NCBI GenBank assembly: GCA_020793555.1
Contig: DQIO01000319.1
Coordinates: 1 to 21,330 of the forward strand
Length of the DNA: 21,330 nucleotides
Direction: 5' to 3'
DNA from: Methanosarcinaceae archaeon
GTDB lineage: Archaea > Halobacteriota > Methanosarcinia > Methanosarcinales > Methanosarcinaceae
The notes below the pieces were generated by a model. It was not told where the DNA came from. It worked only from the letters and a program-made list of their open reading frames with translations, and did no database searches. Positions 1-8,499 of the stretch are shown piece by piece (position 1 is the stretch's first letter; the number at the start of each line of letters is the position of its first letter). The position numbers and the translations under genes were made by a program.

Positions 1-1
1 G

Positions 2-43
2 ATCGTACCTACGGATCAGGGTATAATACTGGATGCAAGTTAG
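2..43 (+). CDS. 3' end of a gene, possibly pantoate kinase (partial)
   Basis: The first bases read in frame 2 as a short peptide ending PTDQGIILDAS and a TAG stop, cut by the window edge. Archaeal pantoate kinase (GHMP family) is often encoded next to phosphopantothenate synthetase, which follows here, and GHMP-type pantoate kinases commonly end in a comparable D-x-x-G-hydrophobic stretch. The peptide is too short to prove identity, so the assignment is an inference from neighbourhood. Frame 1 is also open, to the TAA at 49-51, and cannot be excluded. Confidence 0.35.
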   Translation: MVPTDQGIILDAS

Positions 44-71
44 CCGGGTAAATGAATAAAAGGTTGGTAAA

Positions 72-842
72 ATGACTCAGATACCTGTTGAGCACCCCAG
101 ATACGAGTCTCTCGTCACACGCGAGAGAATTGTTGAAGGGGTGCAAATAGGTATTACCAGTAAACAGGGTTTGATCGCACAAGGTCGGGGTGAGACTTTT
201 GATTACCTTCTTGGCGAACGAACAACTACAACCGCTGCATATTCAGAGCGTGCGGCGGTTGCATTACTTCTTCTTGCACACAATCCCATTATTTCAGTAA
301 ATGGCAATGTAGCAGCACTTGTACCAAATGCAATTGTTTCGTTGTCTGATATGACAGGCGCACCGCTTGAGGTAAATCTCTTTCACAGGAGCGATGCACG
401 TATGCATAAGATCATCGAGCATTTAAAAGCCCATGGCGCGGCGAATGTTCTTGGCAGGAAAGGTGGCGCACGCATTGATCTTAATCATGACAGGGCAATC
501 GTGGATGAAGAAGGAATATATAGTGCAGATGTAGTGCTGGTACCTCTTGAAGATGGAGACCGATGTGGAACACTTGTTAGTATGGGAAAAAATGTTATTA
601 CAATTGACTTAAATCCTCTCTCGCGTACATCCTTTTCATCAAATATATCCATTATTGACAATATCACTCGTGCAATCCCGAATATGGTGCAATTTGCAAA
701 AGAGATGAAACATAATAAAACCGAAGAACTGGAATCTATCGTCGATTCATATAATAATGATAAAGTGCTTTCCTCTGCGATGTACGAAATGTCTGAAACA
801 CTAAGAAATATGTCAATTGAGCGTGGTATTGAATGGATCTGA
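72..842 (+). CDS. 4-phosphopantoate--beta-alanine ligase (archaeal phosphopantothenate synthetase)
   Basis: The enzyme joins 4-phosphopantoate and beta-alanine with ATP to give 4'-phosphopantothenate, in the archaeal version of coenzyme A synthesis that runs through pantoate kinase rather than pantothenate kinase. It is cytosolic. The 256-residue product matches the usual family length. It opens with the family signature IPVEHPRYESLVTRERIVEG followed by ITSKQGLIAQGRGETFDYLLGE-like sequence at residues 28-49, and contains NGNVAAL (about 78-84) and an RKGGARIDLNHDRA segment (about 129-142). The ATG at 72 lies just after GGTTGGTAAA, a weak ribosome binding site. The stop overlaps the next gene by 10 bases, indicating translational coupling. 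Family assignment is confident; activity is inferred from homology. Confidence 0.93.
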   Translation: MTQIPVEHPRYESLVTRERIVEGVQIGITSKQGLIAQGRGETFDYLLGERTTTTAAYSERAAVALLLLAHNPIISVNGNVAALVPNAIVSLSDMTGAPLEVNLFHRSDARMHKIIEHLKAHGAANVLGRKGGARIDLNHDRAIVDEEGIYSADVVLVPLEDGDRCGTLVSMGKNVITIDLNPLSRTSFSSNISIIDNITRAIPNMVQFAKEMKHNKTEELESIVDSYNNDKVLSSAMYEMSETLRNMSIERGIEWI

Positions 843-1465
843 TAGATGAGACGCGCAAGTTTGTGTCAGAGGTGCTCAAGGATGAGCCGAGTACACACGA
901 TATGTCGCATATCGATCGTGTGGAATCTGTTTGCATTAAGATCCATGAACGCGAAAGCGGGGATATCAAGGTACTGCGTCTTGCTGCGCTTTTACACGAC
1001 GTTGGAATAGTGAGGGAGCATAATGAAGGCGGCGACCATGCCGAGTACAGCGCAGACATTGCACGGGAATTTTTATCCCGTGCTGGTGCAGATAATAGTC
1101 TGGTGGATCATGTGACTTCATGCATACGGACACACCGTTTCAGCCGTGGTTTGAAGGCTAAATCCATCGAAGCGCAGATATTGCAGGATGCGGACAGGAT
1201 CGATGCACTTGGTGCGGTCGGGATATTCCGCTCACTTGTTTCTATGGGCGCCCTCCGTGCACTCAAGCAGACGATTGGTACTGTGAAGGAAACATCGATG
1301 AATGCATATGCTCAGGACCCTTTTGAGGGTTTTGGTGATTATATGAAAAATAAGCCGTTCAAGATCAAAGATCGATTGAATACCAATACTGCAAGGGATA
1401 TTGCGGATGAACGTCTTGTAGTGATGCATGCGTATCTTGAAGCGTTGAAAATGGAAACTTCTTAA
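833..1465 (+). CDS. HD-domain phosphohydrolase, substrate unknown
   Basis: A 210-residue metal-dependent hydrolase of the HD superfamily (YedJ-like uncharacterised group). The metal ligands expected for the fold are visible: H26 in THDMSHIDRV, the H55-D56 doublet in AALLHDVGIV, a further His near 101 (SCIRTHRFSR) and D121 in LQDADRIDALGAVG. No signal peptide or membrane segment is seen. It begins at an ATG inside the end of the phosphopantothenate synthetase gene (ATGGATCTGA overlap), so the two are cotranscribed and probably translationally coupled. The location hints at a housekeeping role such as nucleotide or phosphate-ester cleanup, but the sequence does not identify the substrate. The catalytic fold is confident, the function is not. 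Confidence 0.85.
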   Translation: MDLIDETRKFVSEVLKDEPSTHDMSHIDRVESVCIKIHERESGDIKVLRLAALLHDVGIVREHNEGGDHAEYSADIAREFLSRAGADNSLVDHVTSCIRTHRFSRGLKAKSIEAQILQDADRIDALGAVGIFRSLVSMGALRALKQTIGTVKETSMNAYAQDPFEGFGDYMKNKPFKIKDRLNTNTARDIADERLVVMHAYLEALKMETS

Positions 1466-1533
1466 TAATTCTTGTTCTTATTCTTATACATACAATTTTA
1501 TTAATAGTAATTGGGAAACAGGAATCTATAATC

Positions 1534-2838
1534 ATGGCTAATATCATAATAGAGAACGGTTACATCCTGACAATGGATCCCGCGCAGGATGACATTGAGC
1601 GCGGCGTGGTCGTAATAGATAACGGCATAATCACACAGGTTGCAGAATCGACAGACGAAACTGCCAACACAGTGATCGATGCAAAAGGCGGAGTTGTGAT
1701 GCCAGGTCTTGTCAACACGCACACACATGCCGGCATGACAATATTCCGTGGGTATGCGGATGATCTGACTCTTTCAGACTGGCTGGAAAACCACATCTGG
1801 CCTGCCGAAGCACAGTTGACTGACAATGATCTTTATATTGGCACAAAACTTGCGTGCCTTGAGATGATACGATCCGGCACGACTGCGTTTGTGGACATGT
1901 ATATCCATGTGGACAAGGTCGCGCGTGCGGTTGAGGAATCCGGCATGCGTGCGGCACTTTCATACGGCATGATCGATCTTGGTGATGAAACTCGCGCGAA
2001 ATCCGAACTCAAGGAAGGCAGGAGGTTTGTACGCGAATGGAATGGACGCGCAGATGGGCGTATCACGACCATGTACGGGCCGCACGCTCCGCACACCTGT
2101 TCGCGCGATTTTCTGGGACTTGTAAGGGAATATGCCTTTGACGATAATGTAAAGATTCACATCCATGTCCTTGAAACAGAAGACGAACTCAACCAGATGA
2201 AAGAACAGTTTGGAATGTGTTCTGTTAACATGCTGGATGAGCTGGGTTTCCTTGATAGTGATGTCATTGCAGCGCATTGTGTCTGGCTCTCGGACGGGGA
2301 TATAGATATCCTGAATGAGCGTGGTGTGAATGTATCCCACAATCCTGTGAGCAACATGAAACTGGCATCAGGGATCGCGCCTGTGCCAAAAATGCTTGCG
2401 CGCGGTGTGAATGTTTCACTTGGAACTGATGGGTGTGCATCCAATAATAACCTAAACATGTTCGAAGAAATGAAAACAGCTGCACTTTTGCACAAAGTTG
2501 ATACATCCGATCCTACGGTAATGCCTGCACGACAAGTGCTTGAGATGGCTACAATTAACGGTGCACATGCAATGGGAACCAACAGTGGAATGCTGAAGGT
2601 CGGATGTATGGCTGATGTGATCATTGTGGATATGAACAAGCCACATTTGACACCTATATATGATATACCGTCCCATTTGGTTTATTCTGCATCCGGTGGG
2701 GATGTGCGGACTACGATTGTCAATGGAAAGATATTGATGGACGATTACAAGGTTTTATCAATGGATGAGCAAAAAGTGATGAAAGATGCAAATAAGGCTG
2801 CATTAAATCTTGTTTTACGTGTGAACGAACAAGAATGA
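1534..2838 (+). CDS. dadD: 5'-deoxyadenosine / S-adenosylhomocysteine / methylthioadenosine deaminase (MtaD/DadD type)
   Basis: An amidohydrolase that removes the adenine amino group from by-products of S-adenosylmethionine chemistry: SAH, methylthioadenosine and 5'-deoxyadenosine. The methanogen homologue from Methanocaldococcus (DadD) prefers 5'-deoxyadenosine and also acts on SAH. The 434-residue protein shows the metal and catalytic residues in order: H63 and H65 in VNTHTHAGMTIFRG, H211 and E214 in HIHVLETEDE, H248 in AAHCVWL and D299 in SLGTDGCASNNN. YGPHAPHTCS (181-190) is a family substrate-site motif. The ATG at 1534 follows an AT-rich gap with only a weak AGGAAT ribosome binding site. 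The gene lies 67 bases upstream of the adenosylhomocysteinase-like gene, which would use its product. The exact substrate range cannot be read from sequence. Confidence 0.92.
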   Translation: MANIIIENGYILTMDPAQDDIERGVVVIDNGIITQVAESTDETANTVIDAKGGVVMPGLVNTHTHAGMTIFRGYADDLTLSDWLENHIWPAEAQLTDNDLYIGTKLACLEMIRSGTTAFVDMYIHVDKVARAVEESGMRAALSYGMIDLGDETRAKSELKEGRRFVREWNGRADGRITTMYGPHAPHTCSRDFLGLVREYAFDDNVKIHIHVLETEDELNQMKEQFGMCSVNMLDELGFLDSDVIAAHCVWLSDGDIDILNERGVNVSHNPVSNMKLASGIAPVPKMLARGVNVSLGTDGCASNNNLNMFEEMKTAALLHKVDTSDPTVMPARQVLEMATINGAHAMGTNSGMLKVGCMADVIIVDMNKPHLTPIYDIPSHLVYSASGGDVRTTIVNGKILMDDYKVLSMDEQKVMKDANKAALNLVLRVNEQE

Positions 2839-2850
2839 TGCACGGTTAGA

Positions 2851-2859
2851 TTTAATATA
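2851..2859 (+). promoter_or_regulatory. Predicted box A promoter for the adenosylhomocysteinase-family gene
   Basis: TTTAATATA fits an archaeal TATA box. A start about 25-28 bases downstream (near 2882) would leave room for the GGAG ribosome binding site at 2893-2896 and the ATG at 2906. This is a motif match only. Confidence 0.4.
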
Positions 2860-2905
2860 ACAATTATAATTATGATTTATATGAAGATAGATGGAGACTC
2901 AAAAA

Positions 2906-4141
2906 ATGAGCAATGATGAACTAATAGAATCCGGTAATATGAAGATAGGGTGGGCACGCGACCACATGGCTGTGGTTGCAATTATAAGGGAACAATTCGA
3001 GCGTGAAAAACCGTTAAAGGGACACAGGGTCGGGATGGCATTGCACGTTGAGGCAAAGACTGCCGTGCTTGTCGAGACACTTGCAGCAGGTGGTGCAGAG
3101 GTTGCTATTTGCGGATGCAACCCGCTTAGTACACAGGATGATGTCTCACAGGCACTGGATACGCGTGATAATATCTCATGCTTTGCAAAATATGCATGCA
3201 CAAACGATGAATATTACGAAGCTATCGACATGGTACTGGATTTCGATCCTGATATTACGATAGACGACGGTGCAGACCTTATTTTCAAGATGCACACCGA
3301 ACGAAAGGATATGCTTGCCACTATTATTGGCGGCTGTGAAGAGACGACCACCGGCATTCACAGGTTAAAGGCAATGGAGCGCGATGGTGCCCTCAAGATG
3401 CCTGTTGTTGCGGTCAATGATGCAATGACAAAGTTCATGTTCGATAATCGATATGGGACAGGACAGTCATCATGGGATGGGATCAACAGGACAACAAATT
3501 TACTTGTTGCAGGCAAGAATGTGGTCATTGCGGGATACGGATGGTGTGGCAAGGGTGCTGCCATGCGTGCAGTGGGTCTTGGTGCCAATGTAATTGTTAC
3601 TGAGATCGACCCTATACGTGCGCTGGAAGCGCGTATGGATGGTAATGAGGCCATGCCAATGAAAGAGGCTGCAAAGATCGGTGATATGTTTGTTACCACT
3701 ACCGGAAACCGTGATATTTTGACAAAAGAGCATTTTGCAGTCATGAAAGATGGTGCAGTTCTTGCAAATTCAGGTCATTTCAATGTTGAGATCAATCTTG
3801 AAGATCTTACTGCAATGGCAAAATCGATTAAAACTGTCAGGAACAATATCAAGGAATATGATCTTGGGGACAGACGCATAAATGTCATTGCAGATGGGAG
3901 GCTTGTAAACCTTGCAGCAGGTGATGGACATCCTGCCGAGGTCATGGATATGAGTTTTGCGAATCAGGCATTGTGTGTGCGTTACATATCAGAGAATAAG
4001 CTGGTAAATGGTGTACATGCTGTGCCAAATGACATTGATATGTATGTGGCAAAACTGAAACTTGAGTCAATGAACATCGAGATAGATGAACTGTCAGATG
4101 AACAATCTCGATATATGGCTGGATGGGAATGCGGGACATAA
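2906..4141 (+). CDS. ahcY: Adenosylhomocysteinase family protein, probably S-inosylhomocysteine hydrolase in methanogens
   Basis: An NAD-dependent hydrolase that splits S-adenosyl- or S-inosylhomocysteine into homocysteine and the nucleoside. The 411-residue product has the Rossmann motif GYGWCGKG (210-217) and the conserved catalytic set: H47, E146 in EETTTG, K176, D180 and N181 in NDAMTKFMFDN, and the C-terminal GDGHPAEVMDMSFANQ stretch. It ends at MAGWECGT and lacks the Lys/Tyr tail of eukaryotic and many bacterial enzymes, as is usual for the archaeal/Thermotoga branch. The substrate loop reads ALHVEAKTA, where the mammalian enzyme has LHMTVETA, so the mammalian Glu59 is replaced by Lys51. 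The Methanocaldococcus homologue has been shown to prefer S-inosylhomocysteine. The start at 2906 has GGAG nine bases upstream; an in-frame ATG at 2891 would add five residues and lacks such a site. Confidence 0.92.
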   Translation: MSNDELIESGNMKIGWARDHMAVVAIIREQFEREKPLKGHRVGMALHVEAKTAVLVETLAAGGAEVAICGCNPLSTQDDVSQALDTRDNISCFAKYACTNDEYYEAIDMVLDFDPDITIDDGADLIFKMHTERKDMLATIIGGCEETTTGIHRLKAMERDGALKMPVVAVNDAMTKFMFDNRYGTGQSSWDGINRTTNLLVAGKNVVIAGYGWCGKGAAMRAVGLGANVIVTEIDPIRALEARMDGNEAMPMKEAAKIGDMFVTTTGNRDILTKEHFAVMKDGAVLANSGHFNVEINLEDLTAMAKSIKTVRNNIKEYDLGDRRINVIADGRLVNLAAGDGHPAEVMDMSFANQALCVRYISENKLVNGVHAVPNDIDMYVAKLKLESMNIEIDELSDEQSRYMAGWECGT

Positions 4142-4305
4142 CCGCAAGTCACTCATTTTTTTTGATGTAATATTACAAAGATCGAACAATAGGATTTGGG
4201 CATTATTTATTTTGAGAATGGCAACTTTGTAAAGTGCAAAAATAATAATATATAAAGATTTCGAATAAAACCTTTTTAGAACAATTGATTTGTCATTGTT
4301 AATCA

Positions 4306-4319
4306 GTTAACATGTTAAC
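4306..4319. promoter_or_regulatory. Perfect 14-base palindrome, possible operator
   Basis: GTTAACATGTTAAC is self-complementary over its whole length. With TGTTAA just before it, there are three GTTAA half-sites in about 22 bases, 40-60 bases upstream of the TATA-like string at 4361-4370. The layout suits a dimeric DNA-binding protein. No regulator is identified. Confidence 0.35.
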
Positions 4320-4360
4320 AATTCGAATGTGTTTGAACAGTAGAGGTGTATATTCGAAAC

Positions 4361-4370
4361 CTATATATAG
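4361..4370 (+). promoter_or_regulatory. Predicted box A promoter
   Basis: CTATATATAG is a near-ideal archaeal TATA box. The predicted transcription start (about 4392) is some 65 bases before tRNA-Lys, so it would give a precursor with a leader, or drive an unannotated RNA. A second weaker candidate, CATAAATAA near 4424-4432, is at the usual distance for direct tRNA initiation. Confidence 0.4.
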
Positions 4371-4458
4371 TATATCACCGTTGTGTTTGCGCTGAAGCTT
4401 AATATGATATGATCACTAAATATCATAAATAAGTATTCATCATCCGCCTATACGCAGT

Positions 4459-4532
4459 GGGCTCGTAGCTCAGTCAGGCAGAGCGTCTGGCTTTTAACCA
4501 GACGGCCTAGGGTTCAAATCCCTACGAGCCCG
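4459..4532 (+). tRNA. tRNA-Lys (anticodon UUU)
   Basis: A complete 74-nt cloverleaf. The acceptor arm pairs GGGCTCG (4459-4465) with CGAGCCC (4525-4531), with G4532 as discriminator. The D-arm contains GCTC...GAGC. The anticodon stem TCTGG/CCAGA encloses the loop CTTTTAA with anticodon TTT at 4493-4495. The T-arm carries GGTTCAAATCC. No intron is present and CCA is not encoded. It sits about 95 bases before rpoH on the same strand and may be cotranscribed with the RNA polymerase genes. Confidence 0.97.
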
Positions 4533-4626
4533 CTCAAAGAATTAATCAACAGCTAATTTAAGCTACAATTCAATCATAAAATTTACTACCATTTTTCATC
4601 TGGACATTTTACCGGGAGGAGAAAAA

Positions 4627-4866
4627 TTGAGAAAATTCAGCTTGCTCGACCACAATTCAGTCCCAAAACACGAAATTATACAAGAGAATGAGGTTAAATC
4701 ATTATTAGATAAATATCAGATCGAAAAGGGGCAATTGCCAAAGATCAAACAGTCGGATCCTGTTATAAAGGAACTTGGTGCATCAGTTGGCGATATTGCC
4801 AAAATTACAAGAAACAGCCAGACAGCTGGGGAATCACTTTATTACCGGCTTGTAATTGATGATTAG
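4627..4866 (+). CDS. rpoH: DNA-directed RNA polymerase subunit H (Rpb5-like)
   Basis: The small archaeal subunit corresponds to the C-terminal domain of eukaryotic Rpb5 and belongs to the polymerase lower jaw, contacting downstream DNA. The 79-residue product has the family pattern DHNSVPKHEI at residues 8-17, LPKIKQSDPVIKELGASVGDI at 38-58 and the end motif ITRNSQTAGESLYYRLV. The start is TTG at 4627, chosen because the strong ribosome binding site GGGAGGAG ends six bases before it and the reading begins at the expected residue for the family (MRKFSLLDH). It heads the RNA polymerase operon and is followed by a 139-base gap before rpoB2. Confidence 0.95.
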   Translation: MRKFSLLDHNSVPKHEIIQENEVKSLLDKYQIEKGQLPKIKQSDPVIKELGASVGDIAKITRNSQTAGESLYYRLVIDD

Positions 4867-4950
4867 GGAATAATTATGCAATTGGCATTATAAAAGTTAC
4901 ATCACATTTAAGTCGGGACATACTTTTCATTTTGACATTTTCAATTAACA

Positions 4951-4960
4951 TTTAATTATA
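4951..4960 (+). promoter_or_regulatory. Possible box A promoter before rpoB2
   Basis: TTTAATTATA lies in the gap after rpoH. A start about 27 bases downstream would fall near 4983, just after the GAGGGTG stretch at 4973-4979 and close to a possible non-standard start codon of rpoB2. Motif match only. Confidence 0.3.
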
Positions 4961-5005
4961 CTTAAGTTCAAAGAGGGTGCTATTATCACGTTAGATATCA
5001 GTATT

Positions 5006-6682
5006 TTGTCAAAATCTTATTTCACACGCGATAAGATTGTAAAACATCACATAGATTCCTATAACAAGTTTTTGGATTCCGGTCTGCAAAAAATCATTGA
5101 TGAGCAAGCTATTATCAATACTGACTTAGAGGATATCTATGTTAAGCTTGGAAAGATCAGAGTTGAGAAACCAGTTGTCAAGGAGGCAGATGGTGCAATT
5201 GAAAATTTGTACCCAAACGAAGCAAGACTTCGGAATCTTTCATATTCGGCACCATTATACCTCGGAATGAGCGTGGTAAATGGAGATTTTGAATCCGAAC
5301 CCGTTGAAGCAAGGGTCGGTGATATGCCAGTAATGATTAAATCCCGCATATGTAATCTAGTAGACTTGACTGATGAGGAAATGATCAAGTATGGCGAAGA
5401 CCCACTCGACTCTGGGGGATATTATATTATCAACGGTACCGAGCGCGTTGTCATGACATTGGAAGATCTTGCTCCAAATAAGATATTTACTGAACTTGGT
5501 GTGCGCTATGGTGACCATATAGAGGTTGCAAAAGTATTCTCGCAAAGACGTGGATACCGCGCACTTGTTGTTGTAGAAAGGGGTCGAAAATCAATTTTGG
5601 AAGTATCATTCCCATCAATATCCGGTCGAATAAATTTCATAACACTCATGCGTGCACTTGGAATTGAGACTGATGAAGATATCGTAAACGTAGTTTCAAA
5701 TGATCTGGAAATTATGAAATTCATGTTTGAAAACCTTGAGGAAGCTGAAGTGTTCACCAATGAGGAAGCGATCGAGAAGATCGGTTCCCGTGTGGCATCC
5801 GGGCAGGCAAGTGAATATCAGGTAAAGCGTGCAAACTATGTAATTGACAGGTATTTACTTCCACATCTTGGAAATGAACCTGAAGATCGAATTGCAAAGG
5901 CACATTTCCTTGGAAGGATGGCTGAATCTTGTTTTGAACTTGCACTGGGTAGACGTGTCGGCGATGACAAGGACCATTATTCCAACAAGCGTTTAAAGCT
6001 TACAGGCGACCTTATGGAAGATTTGTTCAGGGTTGCATTCAATCGCCTTACACGTGATGTAAAGTATCAGCTTGAACGCGCAAACATGCGAAACCGTGAG
6101 TTGAATATTGTTACTCTTGTACGCGCAGATGTATTGACTGACAGGTTGCAGCATCCACTTGCTACCGGCAATTGGGTAGGCGGCAGAACCGGTGTGTCAC
6201 AACTTCTTGACCGTACTGATTACATATCAACACTATCACATCTCCGACGTGTGATCTCACCATTATCAAGGGCACAACCGCATTTCGAGGCACGTGATCT
6301 GCACCCCACACAATGGGGACGATTGTGTCCATCTGAGACTCCGGAAGGTCCAAATTGTGGATTGGTCAAAAACTTTGCACAAATGGTGGAACTATCAACA
6401 GGTACGGACGACTTGAACACGATCAAGAATGTTCTGTATAACCTAAATGTTACTCCAATTGTATTGCATACGCCTGTTAAAATTATAGCAGAACCCGAAA
6501 CGGACGTTGAAGTTGAAGATTTCACCGATGAATTGGATTTAGGTGATGAAAATGCTAAAAAGATAAATTATGAGGATGAACCAATACCAATTGAATCCTC
6601 AAATGACAGTGTTGATGAGATCGTGGGTGCAATTCTGAGTGACCCTTTGGATAACAACAATGGGGGCGATAGTCTTGAATGA
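5006..6682 (+). CDS. rpoB2: DNA-directed RNA polymerase subunit B'' (N-terminal half of beta)
   Basis: The upstream half of the beta subunit, split from B' as in most methanogens. It forms the lobe, protrusion and fork region of the catalytic core. The product contains the early family segment [30 protein letters not shown] (about 139-147), a fork-region [18 protein letters not shown] block, and [28 protein letters not shown] sequence with SETPEG at 443-448. The last 61 residues (498-558) are strongly acidic and sit at the B''/B' split. The first usual start codon is TTG at 5006, but no ribosome binding site precedes it. GAGGGTG at 4973-4979 would suit an AUU or AUC start at 4982 or 4985, adding seven or eight residues. 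The stop overlaps the start of rpoB1. Confidence 0.96.
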   Translation: MSKSYFTRDKIVKHHIDSYNKFLDSGLQKIIDEQAIINTDLEDIYVKLGKIRVEKPVVKEADGAIENLYPNEARLRNLSYSAPLYLGMSVVNGDFESEPVEARVGDMPVMIKSRICNLVDLTDEEMIKYGEDPLDSGGYYIINGTERVVMTLEDLAPNKIFTELGVRYGDHIEVAKVFSQRRGYRALVVVERGRKSILEVSFPSISGRINFITLMRALGIETDEDIVNVVSNDLEIMKFMFENLEEAEVFTNEEAIEKIGSRVASGQASEYQVKRANYVIDRYLLPHLGNEPEDRIAKAHFLGRMAESCFELALGRRVGDDKDHYSNKRLKLTGDLMEDLFRVAFNRLTRDVKYQLERANMRNRELNIVTLVRADVLTDRLQHPLATGNWVGGRTGVSQLLDRTDYISTLSHLRRVISPLSRAQPHFEARDLHPTQWGRLCPSETPEGPNCGLVKNFAQMVELSTGTDDLNTIKNVLYNLNVTPIVLHTPVKIIAEPETDVEVEDFTDELDLGDENAKKINYEDEPIPIESSNDSVDEIVGAILSDPLDNNNGGDSLE

Positions 6683-8489
6683 AGCAAAAGTGTTTTTAAA
6701 TGGAGAACTTGTTGGAACACATTCCAACCCTGTTGAATTGGTGGCTGACATCAGGAAACAGAGGCGTGGAGGAGTATTGCCGCGCCAGATCAATGTTACC
6801 TTGTATGAAGATACACATGAAGTCATCATAAATTCCGATATTGGACGTGCGCGCAGACCACTTCTAATAGTTGATAATGGTGTGCCGCTTGTTACAGAAG
6901 AACATATAGAGCAACTTAAAAACGGCGATATTGTCATGGACGATCTTATAGATGATGGATTAATAGAGTTCATTGATGCCGAAGAAGAAGAAAATATATT
7001 TGTTGCTTTATATGAGGCGGATCTCACTCCGGAACATACGCATATGGAACTAAATCCATCTATGATACTCGGTATTTGTACCGGAATGGTCCCATATCCG
7101 GAACATAATGCATCCCCAAGAAATACTATGGGTGCGGCAATGGTCAAGCAGTGTATCGGTGTACCTACGGCAAATACCAAACTAAGACCGGATACTCGTG
7201 CACATGTATTGCATTATCCACAAAGAGCACTTACCCGTACACAGGCAAGTGAATCCATCCACTTTGATGACAGGCCTGCAGGTCAGAACTTTGTTGTGGC
7301 TGTTTTGTCTTATGAAGGGCATAATATTGAGGATGCACTTGTATTCAATAAAGGTTCAATCGAAAGGGGACTTGGCAGAAGTCATTTCATAAGAACATTT
7401 GAAGGTGAAGAACGCAGATATCCTGGTGGCCAGGAAGATAAGTTCGAGATCCCTGATTCTGAATTCAGGGGTGCACGTACTGCAGAATCATATGCAAACC
7501 TTGATAGTGACGGACTTGTAAACCCCGAAACTGTTGTAGGTCCAAATGATGTGCTTATCGGAAAAACAAGTCCACCCCGTTTCCTTGAGGAACAGTCCGA
7601 TTTCGGCATTACTGTGGAACAGCGAAGAGAAAGTGCGATTACAATGCGCTCGAACGAAAAAGGAATCGTTGATACAGTCATTCTTACAGAATCGATAAAC
7701 GGTACACGTCTTGCAAAGGTTAAGATCCGTGACCAAAGGATTCCCGAGATCGGTGATAAGTTCGCATCAAGACACGGTCAAAAAGGTGTAATTGGGCTTA
7801 TTGTGCCATATCAGGACATGCCATTCACAGAACAGGGAATGGTCCCCGATCTTGTGATCAATCCACATGCCATCCCATCCCGTATGACTGTGGGACACGT
7901 TTTGGAAATGATCGGTGGTAAAGTCGGTTCAATGGAAGGAAGACGCATTAATGCAACTGCCTTCTCCGGTGAGAAGGAAGACGATCTTCGTTCTGCACTT
8001 GCGACACATGGATTTGCACATACCGGAAAAGAAGTATTATTCGATGGTGTGACCGGTAAGAAGATCCAGGCAGATGTGTTTGTGGGAGTAATCTTGTACC
8101 AGAAACTGCACCACATGGTCGCATCAAAGATCCATGCAAGGTCACGCGGTCCTGTACAGGTGCTAACCCGCCAGCCAACTGAAGGTAGGGCACGAGAAGG
8201 TGGTCTGCGATTTGGAGAGATGGAGCGAGATGTGCTTATCGGGCATGGTGCTGCAATGACCTTGAAGGAACGATTGCTTGACGAATCTGATAAAGTGGTT
8301 GAACTTGTTTGTGAAACTTGTGGAATGGTAGCTACATTTGATAGAAGACGAAACGTAAGATACTGTTCAAACTGCAACTCAGAAACAGATATTCATCCGG
8401 TGGAAATGAGTTATGCATTCAAGTTGCTGCTTGATGAGATCAAATCGCTTGGAGTTGCACCAAGACTTAGCCTTGAAGATGCAGTGTAG
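6675..8489 (+). CDS. rpoB1: DNA-directed RNA polymerase subunit B' (C-terminal half of beta)
   Basis: The downstream half of beta, carrying the hybrid-binding domain, wall and clamp-anchor parts. With a TTG start at 6675 the product is 604 residues. This start is preferred because GGGGGCGAT ends four bases upstream and [10 protein letters not shown] matches the family beginning; ATG at 6660 or 6639 would extend into rpoB2. Visible motifs are the catalytic-core segment [12 protein letters not shown] (D361, K362), [16 protein letters not shown], and a C-terminal zinc site C546-x2-C549-x14-C564-x2-C567. It overlaps rpoB2 by eight bases and is followed by rpoA1 after ten, so B'', B' and A' are likely translated in a coupled way. 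Confidence 0.96.
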   Translation: MNEAKVFLNGELVGTHSNPVELVADIRKQRRGGVLPRQINVTLYEDTHEVIINSDIGRARRPLLIVDNGVPLVTEEHIEQLKNGDIVMDDLIDDGLIEFIDAEEEENIFVALYEADLTPEHTHMELNPSMILGICTGMVPYPEHNASPRNTMGAAMVKQCIGVPTANTKLRPDTRAHVLHYPQRALTRTQASESIHFDDRPAGQNFVVAVLSYEGHNIEDALVFNKGSIERGLGRSHFIRTFEGEERRYPGGQEDKFEIPDSEFRGARTAESYANLDSDGLVNPETVVGPNDVLIGKTSPPRFLEEQSDFGITVEQRRESAITMRSNEKGIVDTVILTESINGTRLAKVKIRDQRIPEIGDKFASRHGQKGVIGLIVPYQDMPFTEQGMVPDLVINPHAIPSRMTVGHVLEMIGGKVGSMEGRRINATAFSGEKEDDLRSALATHGFAHTGKEVLFDGVTGKKIQADVFVGVILYQKLHHMVASKIHARSRGPVQVLTRQPTEGRAREGGLRFGEMERDVLIGHGAAMTLKERLLDESDKVVELVCETCGMVATFDRRRNVRYCSNCNSETDIHPVEMSYAFKLLLDEIKSLGVAPRLSLEDAV

Positions 8490-8499
8490 GTGATTCAAA

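Larger units (their letters stand above)
4142..4458 (+). other. 317-base gene-free, promoter-rich region upstream of tRNA-Lys
   Basis: No credible coding sequence is present. A T-run at about 4156-4163 may end the upstream transcript. Two strong TATA-like strings occur, ATATATAAAG near 4247-4256 and CTATATATAG at 4361-4370. A perfect 14-base palindrome GTTAACATGTTAAC lies at 4306-4319. TTCGAA occurs at 4260, 4322 and 4353. ATGATAT/ATATCAT forms an inverted repeat at 4404-4410/4420-4426. It is probably a control region for the tRNA and RNA polymerase genes and could hold a small RNA. Confidence 0.6.

Noticed and set aside
6639..6674. ATG starts at 6639 or 6660 for rpoB1
   Set aside because: They add residues absent from the family beginning, and the GGGGGCGAT site fits the TTG at 6675 instead.
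6599..7180. 193-codon minus-strand ORF opposite the rpoB2/rpoB1 junction
   Set aside because: Fully antisense to two certain RNA polymerase genes, Ser/Ile-rich composition typical of a reverse-frame shadow, no domain.
7811..8377. 188-codon minus-strand ORF opposite rpoB1
   Set aside because: Antisense shadow of the conserved C-terminal part of RpoB'; no recognisable motif.
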